Below are positions 1 through 6,952 of a DNA stretch of 17,529 bases, piece after piece; position 1 is the stretch's first letter, and each line of letters starts with the position of its first letter. Source of the stretch: Mageeibacillus sp. UBA1193. Lineage in GTDB: Bacteria; Bacillota; Clostridia; Saccharofermentanales; Saccharofermentanaceae. Below the pieces are notes generated by a model, which ran no database searches, was not told the DNA's origin, and saw only the letters and a list, made by a program, of their open reading frames with translations. The DNA lies in assembly GCA_002310155.1 (NCBI GenBank), contig DBYF01000076.1:1-17529 (forward strand), given 5' to 3'. The position numbers and the translations under genes are program-made.

Positions 1-746
1 GTACGTGTAATGACGAATCCTTCGGTCTTCGCATTGATCAGAAGTCCATCGACCGGAGCCTGCTGGACGATCATCATGATACGGTCAAAATCGAGGAGCT
101 GGATCAGTTTCTCCGGAAGTCCGTCCATGATCTCGAGCTCATGCGGATCAGTAAAAGCTGCAAGATAGTTCTTGCCGTCTTTTCCACGAAGAAGAGCTAC
201 GCCTACCTTCGACTCATCACCTTCATTACCGGGCTGATGCATAGCCGGAGAGAGGAATTTGGCTTCTGTAGCCACATGTTCTACCAGACGTCCCATGAAG
301 TCTTTATCCTGCTGGAGTCTCTTCGCTTCACGGAGAAGACCGGTAAGATAAGGGTTAATGGCTTCTTCCGAAGCATTCTCTTCAGCATAAAGGGAATTCA
401 CGGAAGACAACACTTCATACTTTTCGACCTGACCATGACGAAGACCTTCAAGAACGACTGCTACGTTCTCTCCTACTTCTGCCTTGGGGAGTTTGCTCAT
501 CAGTGCATCCTCTACACGGACAGCTCTGGTCTTGATCGATTTATTATTCTTTCCCAGAAGGAAAAGCTCCTGGCCTTCCTTGATCTCCGCGCCACGTACA
601 TTTCCGATGACAGAGACCTCAGTAGAAGTCATCGAGAGAACTTCTTCTACAAGGATGGTGAGAAACGGATACTGGATCGCTACGCTCTCCTTCTCCATTG
701 ACTCATTATTCTCAGCCGCGTTTTTCTTTCTGTCAAACAATCCCAT
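1..746 (-). CDS. SseB-family protein with N-terminal EF-Tu domain-2-like module (3' end outside window)
   Basis: The frame is open from an ATG at 746 to the window edge, giving 248 residues without a stop; the C-terminus is missing. Residues 26-113 read as a beta-barrel of the EF-Tu domain 2 type: PFLTILVEEV, then VIGNVRGAEIKEGQELFL, then KAEVGENVAVVLEG. There is no G domain before it; the protein begins MGLFDRKK. A charged linker (115-150) leads into an SseB N-terminal-like domain with LAAFTDPHEL near 195-204 and PVDGLLINAKTEGFVITR at 231-248. The SseB family is poorly understood; it is named after an enterobacterial gene linked to serine sensitivity. The gene is third in a minus-strand operon, 44 bases after the lipoprotein gene. 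A purine-rich AAGGATAGAAGA precedes the start. The SseB assignment is fairly firm, the EF-Tu-like module is likely, and the function is unknown. Confidence 0.75.
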   Translation of the reverse strand, partial: MGLFDRKKNAAENNESMEKESVAIQYPFLTILVEEVLSMTSTEVSVIGNVRGAEIKEGQELFLLGKNNKSIKTRAVRVEDALMSKLPKAEVGENVAVVLEGLRHGQVEKYEVLSSVNSLYAEENASEEAINPYLTGLLREAKRLQQDKDFMGRLVEHVATEAKFLSPAMHQPGNEGDESKVGVALLRGKDGKNYLAAFTDPHELEIMDGLPEKLIQLLDFDRIMMIVQQAPVDGLLINAKTEGFVITR

Positions 747-790
747 TTTTCTTCTATCCTTTTCTTTTTATTTCAGTTCGGATCAAATGA

Positions 791-1909
791 TCATCCGAAA
801 TCGATCTCCTTTTTAATGACCGTATCCCACAGTACCTTCAGCTCATCATTCAGTGATTTTGCCTGAAGAGGTATGGAAATCGTTTTTACCTGAGCCGGGT
901 CTAATCCTGCCTCAGTGATCAAACTGGTTCGGATTTCGAAGCAGCCCTTCTGTCTGCCATACGGCGGAATATATAGGGCCTGGATTCCTGTTTCAAATAC
1001 GATCTGATCGATCGTGATCTGGCCGCCTTCAAGCTGCAGTTTAATGTAATCTGTAGATTTATTTATGAATGTATAATTCACGACGAGTTTTTTGTCCTGA
1101 AGTTCGAATGAGTCGATCACGAACTGGGCACCTTCATTATCAAGAACGATCGTAGAATTGGGATCAAGCGGTCTCTCTTCATAATGGAAAGCATCCTCAC
1201 CCTGAGGGTAAAGCGTAACCGGGATATAATTCAGAAGGAGTACCGGATCCGCGAGAACAGCCGTCTGTTTCGAATTTGAAGGAATCGCAAGGAGCAGGAA
1301 CGCGAGACGTGTCGGCTCGACTCCGGCATAATTCTCTGCACACAAAGCAAAATTCGTAACATCATAGAGGACCTGATGCGGTTCGATCGTCTCAGATTCA
1401 TATATGAAATTCGGTGCAGCGCAGCCGTTATCAAAGACCGGATTAAGCATACGGATCTTATAAGGAACATCCGATTTATTCTCGATCTCAGCGTTGATAA
1501 TATACTGATCGGCAGTTACCTCAGAACTGATGATCGTGAAACGGAAGAACTCATTATCCACGACAGCCGCATTCTGGAGCGGTCCGCTGAAATAGCCGTC
1601 CACATCATTGGTCAGACCAAGAGAAGTCTGATTCACAGGAATCGGAGTCGGTGTCGGAATCGGAACATTCTCGGCAAAGATCGATCCGTCACTGATAAAC
1701 TGGTCAAGAGAAGTTACATTCATCTGGAATGCAGTCGCATCCGTGATCTCAGCATCAGACTGATCTTCGGATTCGATATCAGATTCTTCCTCGGTCTCCT
1801 CTTCTTCAGTAGGAGCTGTACTGCCCTTGCGGCGCAGTTTACACGAAGGAAGGACCATCATGAAACAAAGCATGAGGGATATGATCGCGATGAATCTTTG
1901 TTTCTTCAC
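791..1909 (-). CDS. Predicted lipoprotein with two similar beta-sandwich units
   Basis: This 372-residue protein starts at GTG 1909, seven bases after a GGAGG site. A type II signal peptide is clear: MKKQR, a hydrophobic stretch to residue 20, then a lipobox ending at C23. The mature N-terminus carries an acidic linker (about 34-58, Glu/Asp/Ser) and a Pro-Thr stretch near 83-91. Two segments resemble each other: about 117-230 (VVDNEFFRFTIISSE then INAEIENKSD) and about 256-350 (VLDNEGAQFVIDSFE then VNYTFINKSTD). They look like immunoglobulin-like or DUF4352/DUF5067-like beta-sandwiches, but I do not recognise the family with certainty. It should sit on the outer face of the cytoplasmic membrane. 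It lies between the amidase-fold protein (67 bases upstream) and the SseB-like gene, so a shared envelope role is plausible. No catalytic motif is visible. Confidence 0.8.
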   Translation of the reverse strand: MKKQRFIAIISLMLCFMMVLPSCKLRRKGSTAPTEEEETEEESDIESEDQSDAEITDATAFQMNVTSLDQFISDGSIFAENVPIPTPTPIPVNQTSLGLTNDVDGYFSGPLQNAAVVDNEFFRFTIISSEVTADQYIINAEIENKSDVPYKIRMLNPVFDNGCAAPNFIYESETIEPHQVLYDVTNFALCAENYAGVEPTRLAFLLLAIPSNSKQTAVLADPVLLLNYIPVTLYPQGEDAFHYEERPLDPNSTIVLDNEGAQFVIDSFELQDKKLVVNYTFINKSTDYIKLQLEGGQITIDQIVFETGIQALYIPPYGRQKGCFEIRTSLITEAGLDPAQVKTISIPLQAKSLNDELKVLWDTVIKKEIDFG

Positions 1910-1941
1910 GTTGAAGCCTCCGAATACAGAATAACTGTCTT

Positions 1942-1950
1942 ATTTTACCA
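1942..1950 (-). promoter_or_regulatory. Possible internal extended -10 promoter for the lipoprotein gene
   Basis: Read on the minus strand, TGG is followed directly by TAAAAT (hexamer at 1942-1947), matching the TGn-TAtAAT extended -10 form. A weak -35-like TTGCGC lies 15 bases upstream. The site is in the 67-base gap between the amidase-fold gene and the lipoprotein gene. It could give extra transcription of the distal genes. This is a motif match only. Confidence 0.35.
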
Positions 1951-1976
1951 CAAATCACGGAGGCGCAACAGATTAC

Positions 1977-3344
1977 TCAATGCTTTGCCATTGTAGCGAT
2001 AAACTCAGCGATCGCCTTACACTCTTTGTACTGGTACTCAGCATCAAGAAGTTTCGCTTCATCGTCACTGTTTGACAGGTAACCCATACGGATCATAAAG
2101 GAAGGTACAGAATCAGCCCAGTTCAGCCCGCTGTATTTCGAACTTGCTTTGCATCCGTTAAAAGCACTTCCCGTCTGAGCCTCAATCGTCTTACCGAGGT
2201 TCTCTCCCCAGCCCGGAAGCGAGGAAGCGTATTTACCGGAAGCCGGTACGATAACTTCACAGCCACTGGTCTTGGAATCATTAGCTGCGTTGCAATAGAG
2301 GCGGATGAAGACATCCGGATCGTGAGATACTGCAAATTCAGCTCTTTCCTTATTGGAAATATCTACATCATTAGTTTCACGTGTCAGATATACTTCACAT
2401 CCGAGGGATTCAAGATACTCTTTCAGAAGAAGAGCTGTCTGGAGATTGATCTCAGATTCATCTGTACCGGAAACAGTACCGACATAGCCCTGAGCAGATT
2501 TATCCTTGGAACCGCCCATATCGGAAGACATAACTTCAGGATCTGTATTAGCGACCGCCTGATGACCCGGATCGATTACAACACAATAACCCGCAAGAGT
2601 CGGGCCGCCCGCCGGGAAAGGAGTTACTGCCGGAGTCGGTGTCGCTTCCGGAAGAGTTGTTTCAGTAGTTGTCGTCTCCGGTTCTTCAGAAACGGTAGTC
2701 GGTTCAGTTGTCACCGGCATCGTAGTTGTAGTCGCACCGGTCGTGTTCTTAGATTTCGTCGGCCAGTGTGTAACTGCGTAGACGATTCCCATAACGATTG
2801 CAAGGATCAGAAGGATAAACGTTGTCGCGAGAATGATAGATACACGTCTTCTCTTCGCCTCCAGTTTCGGGTCACGAAGTCTCCTTGTCGGTGTGGAAGT
2901 ACGATGCTGAGCACCTGATTCCGGTACGCGTCGTGGCTGTGCGGATTCGGTTCTCTGAACATTCTTATGGGCTGCAGCACCTGGTCTCTGAGGTTCTTTA
3001 TGCGCTGCAGGCGCAGAAGAGTTCTGCGTTTCTTTATGAGCAGCCGGTACAGCAGCTTTCTGCACTTCTTTCTGAGCCGGGTTTACAGCCGCGCGATGTG
3101 CTTCTCTATTCACAGCCGCAGCAGGAGAAGCCTTGGGAGCTTGCTTAGGAGCAGGCGCATTCAATGAAGTCGGAGTTCCGGCTGTCGGTACTCGGCGGAT
3201 CTCATTCATCAGCGATGACAGATCCACGACCTGATCATTCTGCGGGACCTCCCTTTTCTGGTTCATCAGATCACTAAGATCCGGGACCCCGTTCTCACGT
3301 GGTCTGTCCTGTCCAAGATTTGGTCTTTCATTCGGTTTATCCAT
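1977..3344 (-). CDS. Membrane-anchored amidase_3-fold protein, probably catalytically altered
   Basis: A 455-residue protein with these parts: a cytoplasmic N-terminus (1-165) rich in Ala, Pro, Gln and Lys; a basic stop (KLEAKRRR); one membrane helix (168-191); a Thr/Pro-rich spacer (198-246); and an N-acetylmuramoyl-L-alanine amidase (amidase_3) domain (251-455). The domain keeps VVIDPGH (zinc His H261) and the second ligand Glu (E298 in SEINL). The usual SIHANA segment reads RLYCNA, placing Y350 where the third zinc ligand His is expected. The usual catalytic Glu before the G-[FY]-[LI]-[ST]-N motif reads Arg (R419 in MIRMGYLSN). Active members cut the bond between muramic acid and the stem peptide; this one may only bind wall. 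The N-terminus carries two sets of short repeats, listed separately. It is the first gene of its operon. AAGGGA lies seven bases before the ATG. Confidence 0.85.
   Translation of the reverse strand: MDKPNERPNLGQDRPRENGVPDLSDLMNQKREVPQNDQVVDLSSLMNEIRRVPTAGTPTSLNAPAPKQAPKASPAAAVNREAHRAAVNPAQKEVQKAAVPAAHKETQNSSAPAAHKEPQRPGAAAHKNVQRTESAQPRRVPESGAQHRTSTPTRRLRDPKLEAKRRRVSIILATTFILLILAIVMGIVYAVTHWPTKSKNTTGATTTTMPVTTEPTTVSEEPETTTTETTLPEATPTPAVTPFPAGGPTLAGYCVVIDPGHQAVANTDPEVMSSDMGGSKDKSAQGYVGTVSGTDESEINLQTALLLKEYLESLGCEVYLTRETNDVDISNKERAEFAVSHDPDVFIRLYCNAANDSKTSGCEVIVPASGKYASSLPGWGENLGKTIEAQTGSAFNGCKASSKYSGLNWADSVPSFMIRMGYLSNSDDEAKLLDAEYQYKECKAIAEFIATMAKH
2943..3083 (-). repeat. Degenerate AAHKExQ peptide repeats in the amidase-fold protein
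   Basis: Residues 88-134 contain about four copies of an 11-12 residue unit: PAQKEVQ, AAHKETQ, AAHKEPQ and AAHKNVQ, separated by Ala/Pro/Ser. The region is before the membrane helix and so probably cytoplasmic. It is low complexity and likely disordered. Confidence 0.7.
3186..3281 (-). repeat. Twice-repeated DLSxLMNxxRxVP motif in the amidase-fold protein
   Basis: Residues 22-34 read DLSDLMNQKREVP and residues 41-53 read DLSSLMNEIRRVP, a 19-residue period. Nine of 13 positions are identical. In an otherwise low-complexity cytoplasmic tail this looks like a duplicated short docking helix. The partner is unknown. Confidence 0.7.
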
Positions 3345-3374
3345 ACGCAGATCCCTTCAAACACAAGTTTACAG

Positions 3375-3407
3375 GTTAGATTCTAACACAGCGCTTGTGG
3401 CACTGAA
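3375..3407 (-). promoter_or_regulatory. Possible promoter and operator of the amidase-lipoprotein-SseB operon
   Basis: On the minus strand a TTCAGT (3402-3407) and TAGAAT (3380-3385) stand 16 bases apart. The -10 lies inside a perfect 6-1-6 inverted repeat, GTTAGA-T-TCTAAC (3375-3387). A repressor bound there would block the promoter. The -35 is poor, so the promoter call is tentative. The inverted repeat itself is plain in the sequence. Confidence 0.4.
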
Positions 3408-3493
3408 TTTACATCTTTGCGTATCATTTATTACAGAATTGTGCCGTTATACTTTCAGGACAAAAAAACAAAAGAATTCTATGTAAAAATGTT

Positions 3494-3522
3494 TTGAAAT
3501 CTTAAGGGGAATCGTATAAAAT
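3494..3522 (+). promoter_or_regulatory. Promoter of the UGM-like gene
   Basis: TTGAAA (3494-3499), a 17-base spacer and TAAAAT (3517-3522) fit a sigma-A promoter. The leader would be only about 20-25 bases. A nine-base word TAAGGGGAA occurs in the spacer (3503-3511) and again as the ribosome-binding region (3538-3546). Confidence 0.6.
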
Positions 3523-3552
3523 TATATTACTTTTGTATAAGGGGAAGTTTTT

Positions 3553-4704
3553 GTGACACGGAAAGATGCTATCGTAATCGGCCTCGGTATTTCCGGTTGT
3601 TCAGCGGCTCGTCTGCTGGCCGAATCCGGGTATTCTGTTACCTGTTTTGAAGGAGAATCCCATATTGGCGGTTCTCTCTTTGAAGATGTGCGTCCGAACG
3701 GCATCCGTGTACAGACTCGCGGACCTCAGATCTTCCATACTGACAGCGAGAATGTCTACCAGTTCATCAAGCGTTTCGGTTCTTTCTTTCCGTACCACCA
3801 CCGTGTTTTCCTTTCCTATCAGGATACGATGGTACCTCTCCCCCTCAACGCCAACTCTCTGAAGAGTCTTTTCGGAGCGAAGCAGTCGGAATCGCTTCTG
3901 TCCCGTCTCAGGGAGTCTTTTCCGGATGAGAAAAGGATCTCCGTCGATCAGCTGATCAGCTGTCACGATTCAAAATTGATCGATCTGGGACGTTTCATGA
4001 TCGAGAATATACTCACTCTCGATATCAACCATAAAGAAGGCAGTTCATTTATCCCTGCGGATGATTCCTATATGAACGATGCTTATGTCGATATCGGAAA
4101 CGATGACTGCTACTACACCGACAGTATTCAGGCCATGCCTATGCAGGGCTTCATGTCGGTCATGGAAAACATGATCGATCACCCCGCGATCAGCACATAT
4201 CTGAACACAAATGCGCTGACACGTATCTCGATCCATCAGGATAATTCAACAGTGCTTTTCGATGGGATCCCTTTCCATGGCCCCATCATCTACACACCTA
4301 CCCTGGATAAACTCTTCAAGTACTGTTACGGGGCACTTCCGTACAGATCCTGCAAGATCTCATTCCAGGATATCCGCACCGATTTCAAGAATAACTGCGC
4401 TGTGATACTGTCCCCGAAGAGCAGGGACTTTGTCCGTATTACAGAAAGCAAATACATGACACTTCAGGATATGAGCGGACATACCAGTCTCTGCATGGAG
4501 TCGCCTTATGAATCCGCGTCCAGAGGCATCAACGAACCTTTCGAGCCGGCACTCACTCCTGAAAGTATTGAACTGTATGGGAAATACGCGGCGCTAGCAA
4601 AATCATGCCCGTCGATCCATCTCCTCGGACGTATCGCATGTTACCGCAACCTTTCCATCGGAGAGACGATCGAGCAGACGATCGACGTCATCTCGAGACT
4701 CTGA
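3553..4704 (+). CDS. UDP-galactopyranose mutase-like FAD protein, divergent
   Basis: This 383-residue protein starts at GTG, with AAGGGGA about seven bases upstream. The N-terminus is a dinucleotide-binding fold: AIVIGLGISG (G10, G12, G15), CFEGESHIGG (32-40) and GPQIFHTDSENVYQFIKRF (58-76), very like Glf proteins (IGG, GPHIFHT). Length fits the family. PYRSCKISF (263-271) keeps the substrate Arg of the YRSL motif as R265. The C-terminal LLGRIACYRNLSIGETI corresponds to the FAD-contacting GRLGxYxYxdMdxxI. However, the protein contains no tryptophan at all, so the YTxKQWG substrate motif is absent. By eye, D180 stands where PVRF has its active-site Arg. UGM interconverts UDP-galactopyranose and UDP-galactofuranose with reduced FAD; whether this protein does so is doubtful. 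It is a single gene on the opposite strand to its neighbours, and no glycosyltransferase is nearby. Confidence 0.75.
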   Translation: MTRKDAIVIGLGISGCSAARLLAESGYSVTCFEGESHIGGSLFEDVRPNGIRVQTRGPQIFHTDSENVYQFIKRFGSFFPYHHRVFLSYQDTMVPLPLNANSLKSLFGAKQSESLLSRLRESFPDEKRISVDQLISCHDSKLIDLGRFMIENILTLDINHKEGSSFIPADDSYMNDAYVDIGNDDCYYTDSIQAMPMQGFMSVMENMIDHPAISTYLNTNALTRISIHQDNSTVLFDGIPFHGPIIYTPTLDKLFKYCYGALPYRSCKISFQDIRTDFKNNCAVILSPKSRDFVRITESKYMTLQDMSGHTSLCMESPYESASRGINEPFEPALTPESIELYGKYAALAKSCPSIHLLGRIACYRNLSIGETIEQTIDVISRL

Positions 4705-4734
4705 TACATCATTTCAGATACTTAATTCCGGAAA

Positions 4735-6189
4735 TCAATCTTCTGATTCAAGTGTGTATACGGATACCGGTACTTCTTCCGGTCTCTGCATCGTAACACG
4801 GAAGTATACGTTCTCATCACACTTAACATTGACCTTTAACCGAACAGATCCTGTCGTGTTTACACTCGACAGATCAAGATACGCGGAAAGGTCGGAAGCC
4901 GTCAGACTATCCATTACATTTTTACGTCCGACGATACGGACATTGACCAGCTGCATCGGATACTGTGTCGCCAGGTTCTTCTCTTCGAGGGTTTGTGAAT
5001 TCTCATACTGGAGCTGGAGTGTAAAAGATCTCTCGGTGACCGGATTGGTCGTGACCTGAATATACATCCAAAGCATAAGAGAGAACGCGAAAGAAAACAG
5101 GAACAGCAGCGCATTTCTGGCACGCTTTTCCTTCATCTGCTTCTTTTTCTTTCTGGCAACGATCGGAACGGTCTCATCATCTCTCTGATCATCCGCGGCA
5201 TCACGCAGGGACTCAGCAACAGAGAAAGCCGTTACCGGCTCAGAAGACGCAACAGCCTTAGCAACCTTAGCCTTCTTCTTAGCATTCTTCTTATTATGTT
5301 TCTTACCCTTGCCGATGATCGCGAGCTTACCGGTATTTCCGGAAGTCAGGCCGAGAAGATAGAAAAGATTCTTACGAAGATCGTTTCCGTCTTTCATCTC
5401 ATAAAGAGTACCTTCTACCGCGACAGAGATCGTACCGCGCTCTTCAGATACAACAACAGCAACAGTATCACCGATCTCACTGGCGCCAACCGCAGCTCTA
5501 TGACGTGTACCGTAACGCTCGATCATGTGGAACGTCTCGGAAAGCGGGACATGGCATCTCGCAGCTATGATCCTGCCCTCACGGATCAGGAGCGCACCAT
5601 CGTGCATCGGAGAACCTTTATAGAAGATCGACTGCAGCATGGAGTTCGTTACAGACGAATCAAGACGGACTACATTCTCCTGTTTCAGAAGTTCCGACAG
5701 TCTTGTAGATCTTTCCAGAAGCATGATCGCGCCGGTATAGGTCTTACTCATCTCCGTGCAGGCCTTGACGATCTCATCGACCATCGTGACGTAACGGAGC
5801 GTATCATCAGAATCCTCATTTACGATAACATTCGAAAAGGAAGAAAAAGACTTAAGTCCGACAGTTTCCAGCGCATGACGGAGTTCAGGCTGGAAGATAA
5901 CCACGAACAGGATCGCGATAATATAGAGCAGTTTGTTAAAGAGGAATCCGACCATCTCCAGGCCGAGGAAACTGCAGAACAGAACGAATGCCAGGATTAG
6001 CAGAACACCCTTAAGGAGCTGCCAGGCACGTGTATCGCGAAGGATCTTCAGGAGCTTATAGAGAATAAACGTAACAAGAAGAATATCGATCACATAACGG
6101 ACGAGATCCAGCGGTCCGCCAAAGAACATGTAACCACTGTCCAGACTGGAAAATACTTCACGGATAAAATCTGTGAGATTCTCAAACAT
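4735..6189 (-). CDS. cdaA: Fused diadenylate cyclase CdaA with CdaR/YbbR domain
   Basis: A 484-residue fusion. Residues 1-110 hold three membrane helices (about 33-49, 58-75, 83-100). The DAC domain follows (about 115-275) with both signature motifs intact: DGA (197-199) and RHR (229-231, in GTRHRAA). It makes c-di-AMP from two ATP. A Lys/Ala-rich linker (290-356, several KKK runs) leads to a fourth helix (about 358-377) and one YbbR domain (380-484). In Bacillus and relatives CdaA and its regulator CdaR are separate proteins, and CdaR has several YbbR repeats; here one repeat is attached. The topology works: three helices put DAC inside and the fourth exports YbbR. The usual third partner, glmM, is not next to it. 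Start ATG follows GGGAGGG by about eight bases. The gene ends 30 bases from the convergent UGM-like gene. Confidence 0.93.
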   Translation of the reverse strand: MFENLTDFIREVFSSLDSGYMFFGGPLDLVRYVIDILLVTFILYKLLKILRDTRAWQLLKGVLLILAFVLFCSFLGLEMVGFLFNKLLYIIAILFVVIFQPELRHALETVGLKSFSSFSNVIVNEDSDDTLRYVTMVDEIVKACTEMSKTYTGAIMLLERSTRLSELLKQENVVRLDSSVTNSMLQSIFYKGSPMHDGALLIREGRIIAARCHVPLSETFHMIERYGTRHRAAVGASEIGDTVAVVVSEERGTISVAVEGTLYEMKDGNDLRKNLFYLLGLTSGNTGKLAIIGKGKKHNKKNAKKKAKVAKAVASSEPVTAFSVAESLRDAADDQRDDETVPIVARKKKKQMKEKRARNALLFLFSFAFSLMLWMYIQVTTNPVTERSFTLQLQYENSQTLEEKNLATQYPMQLVNVRIVGRKNVMDSLTASDLSAYLDLSSVNTTGSVRLKVNVKCDENVYFRVTMQRPEEVPVSVYTLESED

Positions 6190-6218
6190 GTCATTTCCCT
6201 CCCTGATCGATTCTATTC

Positions 6219-6227
6219 ATTATATCA
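6219..6227 (-). promoter_or_regulatory. Extended -10 promoter of cdaA
   Basis: The minus strand reads TGA followed by a perfect TATAAT (6219-6224). No good -35 is visible, as is common with the extended -10 form. It lies 30 bases before the cdaA start, so cdaA can be transcribed independently of nagA and the regulator. Confidence 0.6.
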
Positions 6228-6245
6228 CAAAACAAATTGACCTGG

Positions 6246-6275
6246 CGAGAGGCACGGAATGCCTGACAGTTCTCG
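6246..6275 (-). other. Hairpin between regulator gene and cdaA
   Basis: AGGCA/TGCCT (6250-6254 with 6260-6264, loop CGGAA) is nested inside CGAGA/TCTCG (6246-6250 with 6271-6275); the two pairings share a base and compete at that point. No T-run follows, so it is either a weak attenuator or a processing site after the regulator gene. Confidence 0.3.
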
Positions 6276-6277
6276 AT

Positions 6278-6952
6278 TCAGACTTCTCCGAGTTCTTTTC
6301 GTAAAGACGGAAGGTCTAAAAGATTGATCGTTCTTCCCGTCACCTTGATGCTCCCTTCCTTTTCCATCAGCGAAAGCTCCCTCGAGAAACTCGGACGCGG
6401 GATCGCAAGATACTTTGCGACCACTTCTTTGGGAACAGGAAGTGTCACACTCTCCGAATCCTTCAGATCAGAAAGGGAAAGCAGATAGTAAGCGATCTTC
6501 TGACGGACCGTCTTTAAGGAAAGAAGCGTGATCCTCTGATCCTGCGCGCACGTCCTTTTGAAAAGCACTTTCAGATAATTGTCTCGGATCTCAGGATATT
6601 GATCCATCATCTCCTGCAGTTGTTCCATAGGGACCGTCACGATCGTAACATCCGATACAGCTTCCAGTGCATATGCAAATCTTGCCTTCTTCTCAAAGAC
6701 CAGTTCTTCCCCGAAACAGCATCCCGGATCGATAAGGCGCACCATGGAGAACTCTCCGGAAGAAGTATACTTCTGCACTGCGGCCACACCATGTGTCACG
6801 ATAAAAAGAGAAGTACAGTCATCACCTTCGGATACGATCAGCTCACCTCTTGCCCACTTCTTCGTGCGTGACATGGAAAGAAAGGATTCTTTCACCTGAT
6901 CGGCAACGCCTTCAAGAAGTGGAATATCCATCATGATCTTTTCTTTCTTCAT
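6278..6952 (-). CDS. Crp/Fnr-family transcription regulator
   Basis: This 224-residue protein has a cyclic-nucleotide-binding-type beta barrel (about 11-125) and a C-terminal Crp-type winged helix (about 145-213, recognition region KEVVAKYLAIPRPSFSREL). The phosphate-binding cassette reads PGCCFGEELVFEKKARFAY and lacks the Arg-Ser/Thr pair that holds cAMP in Crp. The ligand is therefore probably not cAMP. There is no Fnr-like cysteine cluster at the N-terminus. The start is set by a four-base ATGA overlap with the nagA stop, so translation is probably coupled. A second possible start is the Met pair at residues 7-8. Context suggests control of nagA or other amino-sugar genes, but targets cannot be read directly. 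Confidence 0.88.
   Translation of the reverse strand: MKKEKIMMDIPLLEGVADQVKESFLSMSRTKKWARGELIVSEGDDCTSLFIVTHGVAAVQKYTSSGEFSMVRLIDPGCCFGEELVFEKKARFAYALEAVSDVTIVTVPMEQLQEMMDQYPEIRDNYLKVLFKRTCAQDQRITLLSLKTVRQKIAYYLLSLSDLKDSESVTLPVPKEVVAKYLAIPRPSFSRELSLMEKEGSIKVTGRTINLLDLPSLRKELGEV

Noticed and set aside
4705..4734. Terminator between the convergent UGM-like and cdaA genes
   Set aside because: Only an 8-base TTCCGGAA palindrome is present, with no T-run or usable stem.
5296..6000. 234-codon plus-strand frame inside cdaA
   Set aside because: It is antisense to the DAC domain, with Arg/His-rich shadow composition and no start signal.
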